This document shows, piece after piece, positions 5,335 through 5,849 of a stretch of DNA of 5,849 nt; position 1 is the first letter of the stretch; the number at the start of each line of letters is the position of its first letter. Below the pieces are notes generated by a model. That model saw nothing but the letters and a program-made list of their open reading frames with translations. It was not told the origin of the DNA and did no database searches. Source of the DNA: an uncultured beta proteobacterium (lineage in GTDB: Bacteria > Pseudomonadota > Gammaproteobacteria > Burkholderiales > Burkholderiaceae_C); the NCBI GenBank assembly GCA_903859265.1, contig CAIOLZ010000206.1, positions 1 to 5,849 of the forward strand, read 5' to 3'. The position numbers were made by a program, and so were the translations under genes.

Positions 5335-5849
5335 ATGGAAAACAAATCCCACGCCCTTGCTGCCGGTGCTTTTGTCCTGGTAGTCCTGGCTTTGCTGGTG
5401 GCAATGGCCGCCTGGCTGGCCCGCGACCACACCGAGCAGCGCGTGTTTGAGCTATCGAGCAAAGAAGCGGTTACCGGGCTGCAACCGCAGGCGGGCGTGC
5501 GCTACAAAGGCGTGGTTGTGGGTCGCGTGGTGGCGATCGGGCTCGATCCCGCGGTGCGCGGCAACGTGCTGGTGCGTATTGCCGTTAATGACAGCGCGCC
5601 CATCACCACCTCGACTTTTGCCAGTTTGGGTTTTCAGGGCGTGACCGGGCTGGCGTTTGTTCAGCTCGACGACAGTGGCGAATCCAGTGTTGCGCTTCCC
5701 GCCAACGGCGAAGCGCCCGCGCGCATTCCCATGCGGCAAGGGCTGATGTCCAGGCTGACCGAGCAGGGCAGCGACCTGTTGCACCAGTTGCAGCAGGCCA
5801 GCCAGAAAATGAACGCATTGATCGACACCGTGCACCAGCAAGCCATGAT
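5335..5849 (+). CDS. MlaD-family MCE-domain protein (incomplete, runs off right edge)
   Basis: From the ATG at 5335 the frame stays open to the window edge, giving 171 full codons plus two bases. One uncleaved N-terminal membrane anchor (about residues 9-29) is followed by an MCE domain at about 37-113. Two family hallmarks show: VTGLQPQAGVRYKGVVVGRV (46-65) and FASLGFQGVTGLAFVQLD (95-112). From about 135 a helical, Gln-rich segment begins that probably forms the tube or coiled coil seen in MCE hexamers. The protein should sit in the inner membrane with its domain in the periplasm, carrying lipid to or from the permease. It starts 24 bases after the ATPase stop, so it is in the same operon. 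Its Shine-Dalgarno is weak (CGAGA, 5322-5326). The missing C-terminus hides the full length, and MlaD relatives with long tails exist. Confidence 0.92.
   Translation, partial: MENKSHALAAGAFVLVVLALLVAMAAWLARDHTEQRVFELSSKEAVTGLQPQAGVRYKGVVVGRVVAIGLDPAVRGNVLVRIAVNDSAPITTSTFASLGFQGVTGLAFVQLDDSGESSVALPANGEAPARIPMRQGLMSRLTEQGSDLLHQLQQASQKMNALIDTVHQQAM

Noticed and set aside
5452..5841. 129-codon minus-strand frame opposite the MCE gene
   Set aside because: It is antisense to an unmistakable MCE domain and the composition is shadow-like.

Overview
The window is GC-rich (about 60% by eye) and almost fully coding. Codon use, the protein sequences and the gene types suggest a betaproteobacterium, most likely a Comamonadaceae member related to Rhodoferax or Polaromonas. 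That placement is inferred from the look of the proteins and was not tested by a search.

Two divergent transcription units flank a short intergenic region (3195-3370). To the left, on the minus strand, lies a two-gene unit. It holds a 424-residue polytopic membrane protein of the putative Na+/H+ antiporter type (3194-1920), followed by a 586-residue FAD-dependent GMC-family alcohol dehydrogenase-like oxidoreductase (1923-163). The two overlap by the four bases ATGA and no Shine-Dalgarno is visible for the oxidoreductase, so translational coupling is likely. Beyond it, positions 1-162 hold no recognisable gene. They do contain operator-like dyads and a possible 5' end of another minus-strand gene running off the left edge.

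To the right, on the plus strand, lies an MCE-type (Mla-like) lipid ABC transporter operon. It has an inner-membrane permease with an N-terminal STAS-like domain (3371-4519, TTG start), an ATPase (4516-5310, again an ATGA overlap, with a strong Shine-Dalgarno) and an MlaD-like MCE substrate-binding protein (5335 to beyond the right edge, incomplete). The permease-ATPase-MCE order and the STAS fusion differ from the classical mlaFEDCB operon. They resemble the LinKLMN-type layout, in which the next gene is an auxiliary outer-membrane lipoprotein; that gene would lie just outside the window.

Functionally, the right-hand genes should form one envelope complex moving phospholipid or another hydrophobic molecule between the membranes, powered by ATP in the cytoplasm. 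The left-hand pair combines an ion transporter with a flavin oxidoreductase of unknown substrate, and no functional link between the two units can be shown from sequence. I found no RNA genes, CRISPR arrays, insertion sequences or clear rho-independent terminators. Nothing here amounts to a demonstrably new system. The most interesting points are the antiporter-oxidoreductase pairing, the STAS-permease architecture, and the dyads at the left edge.
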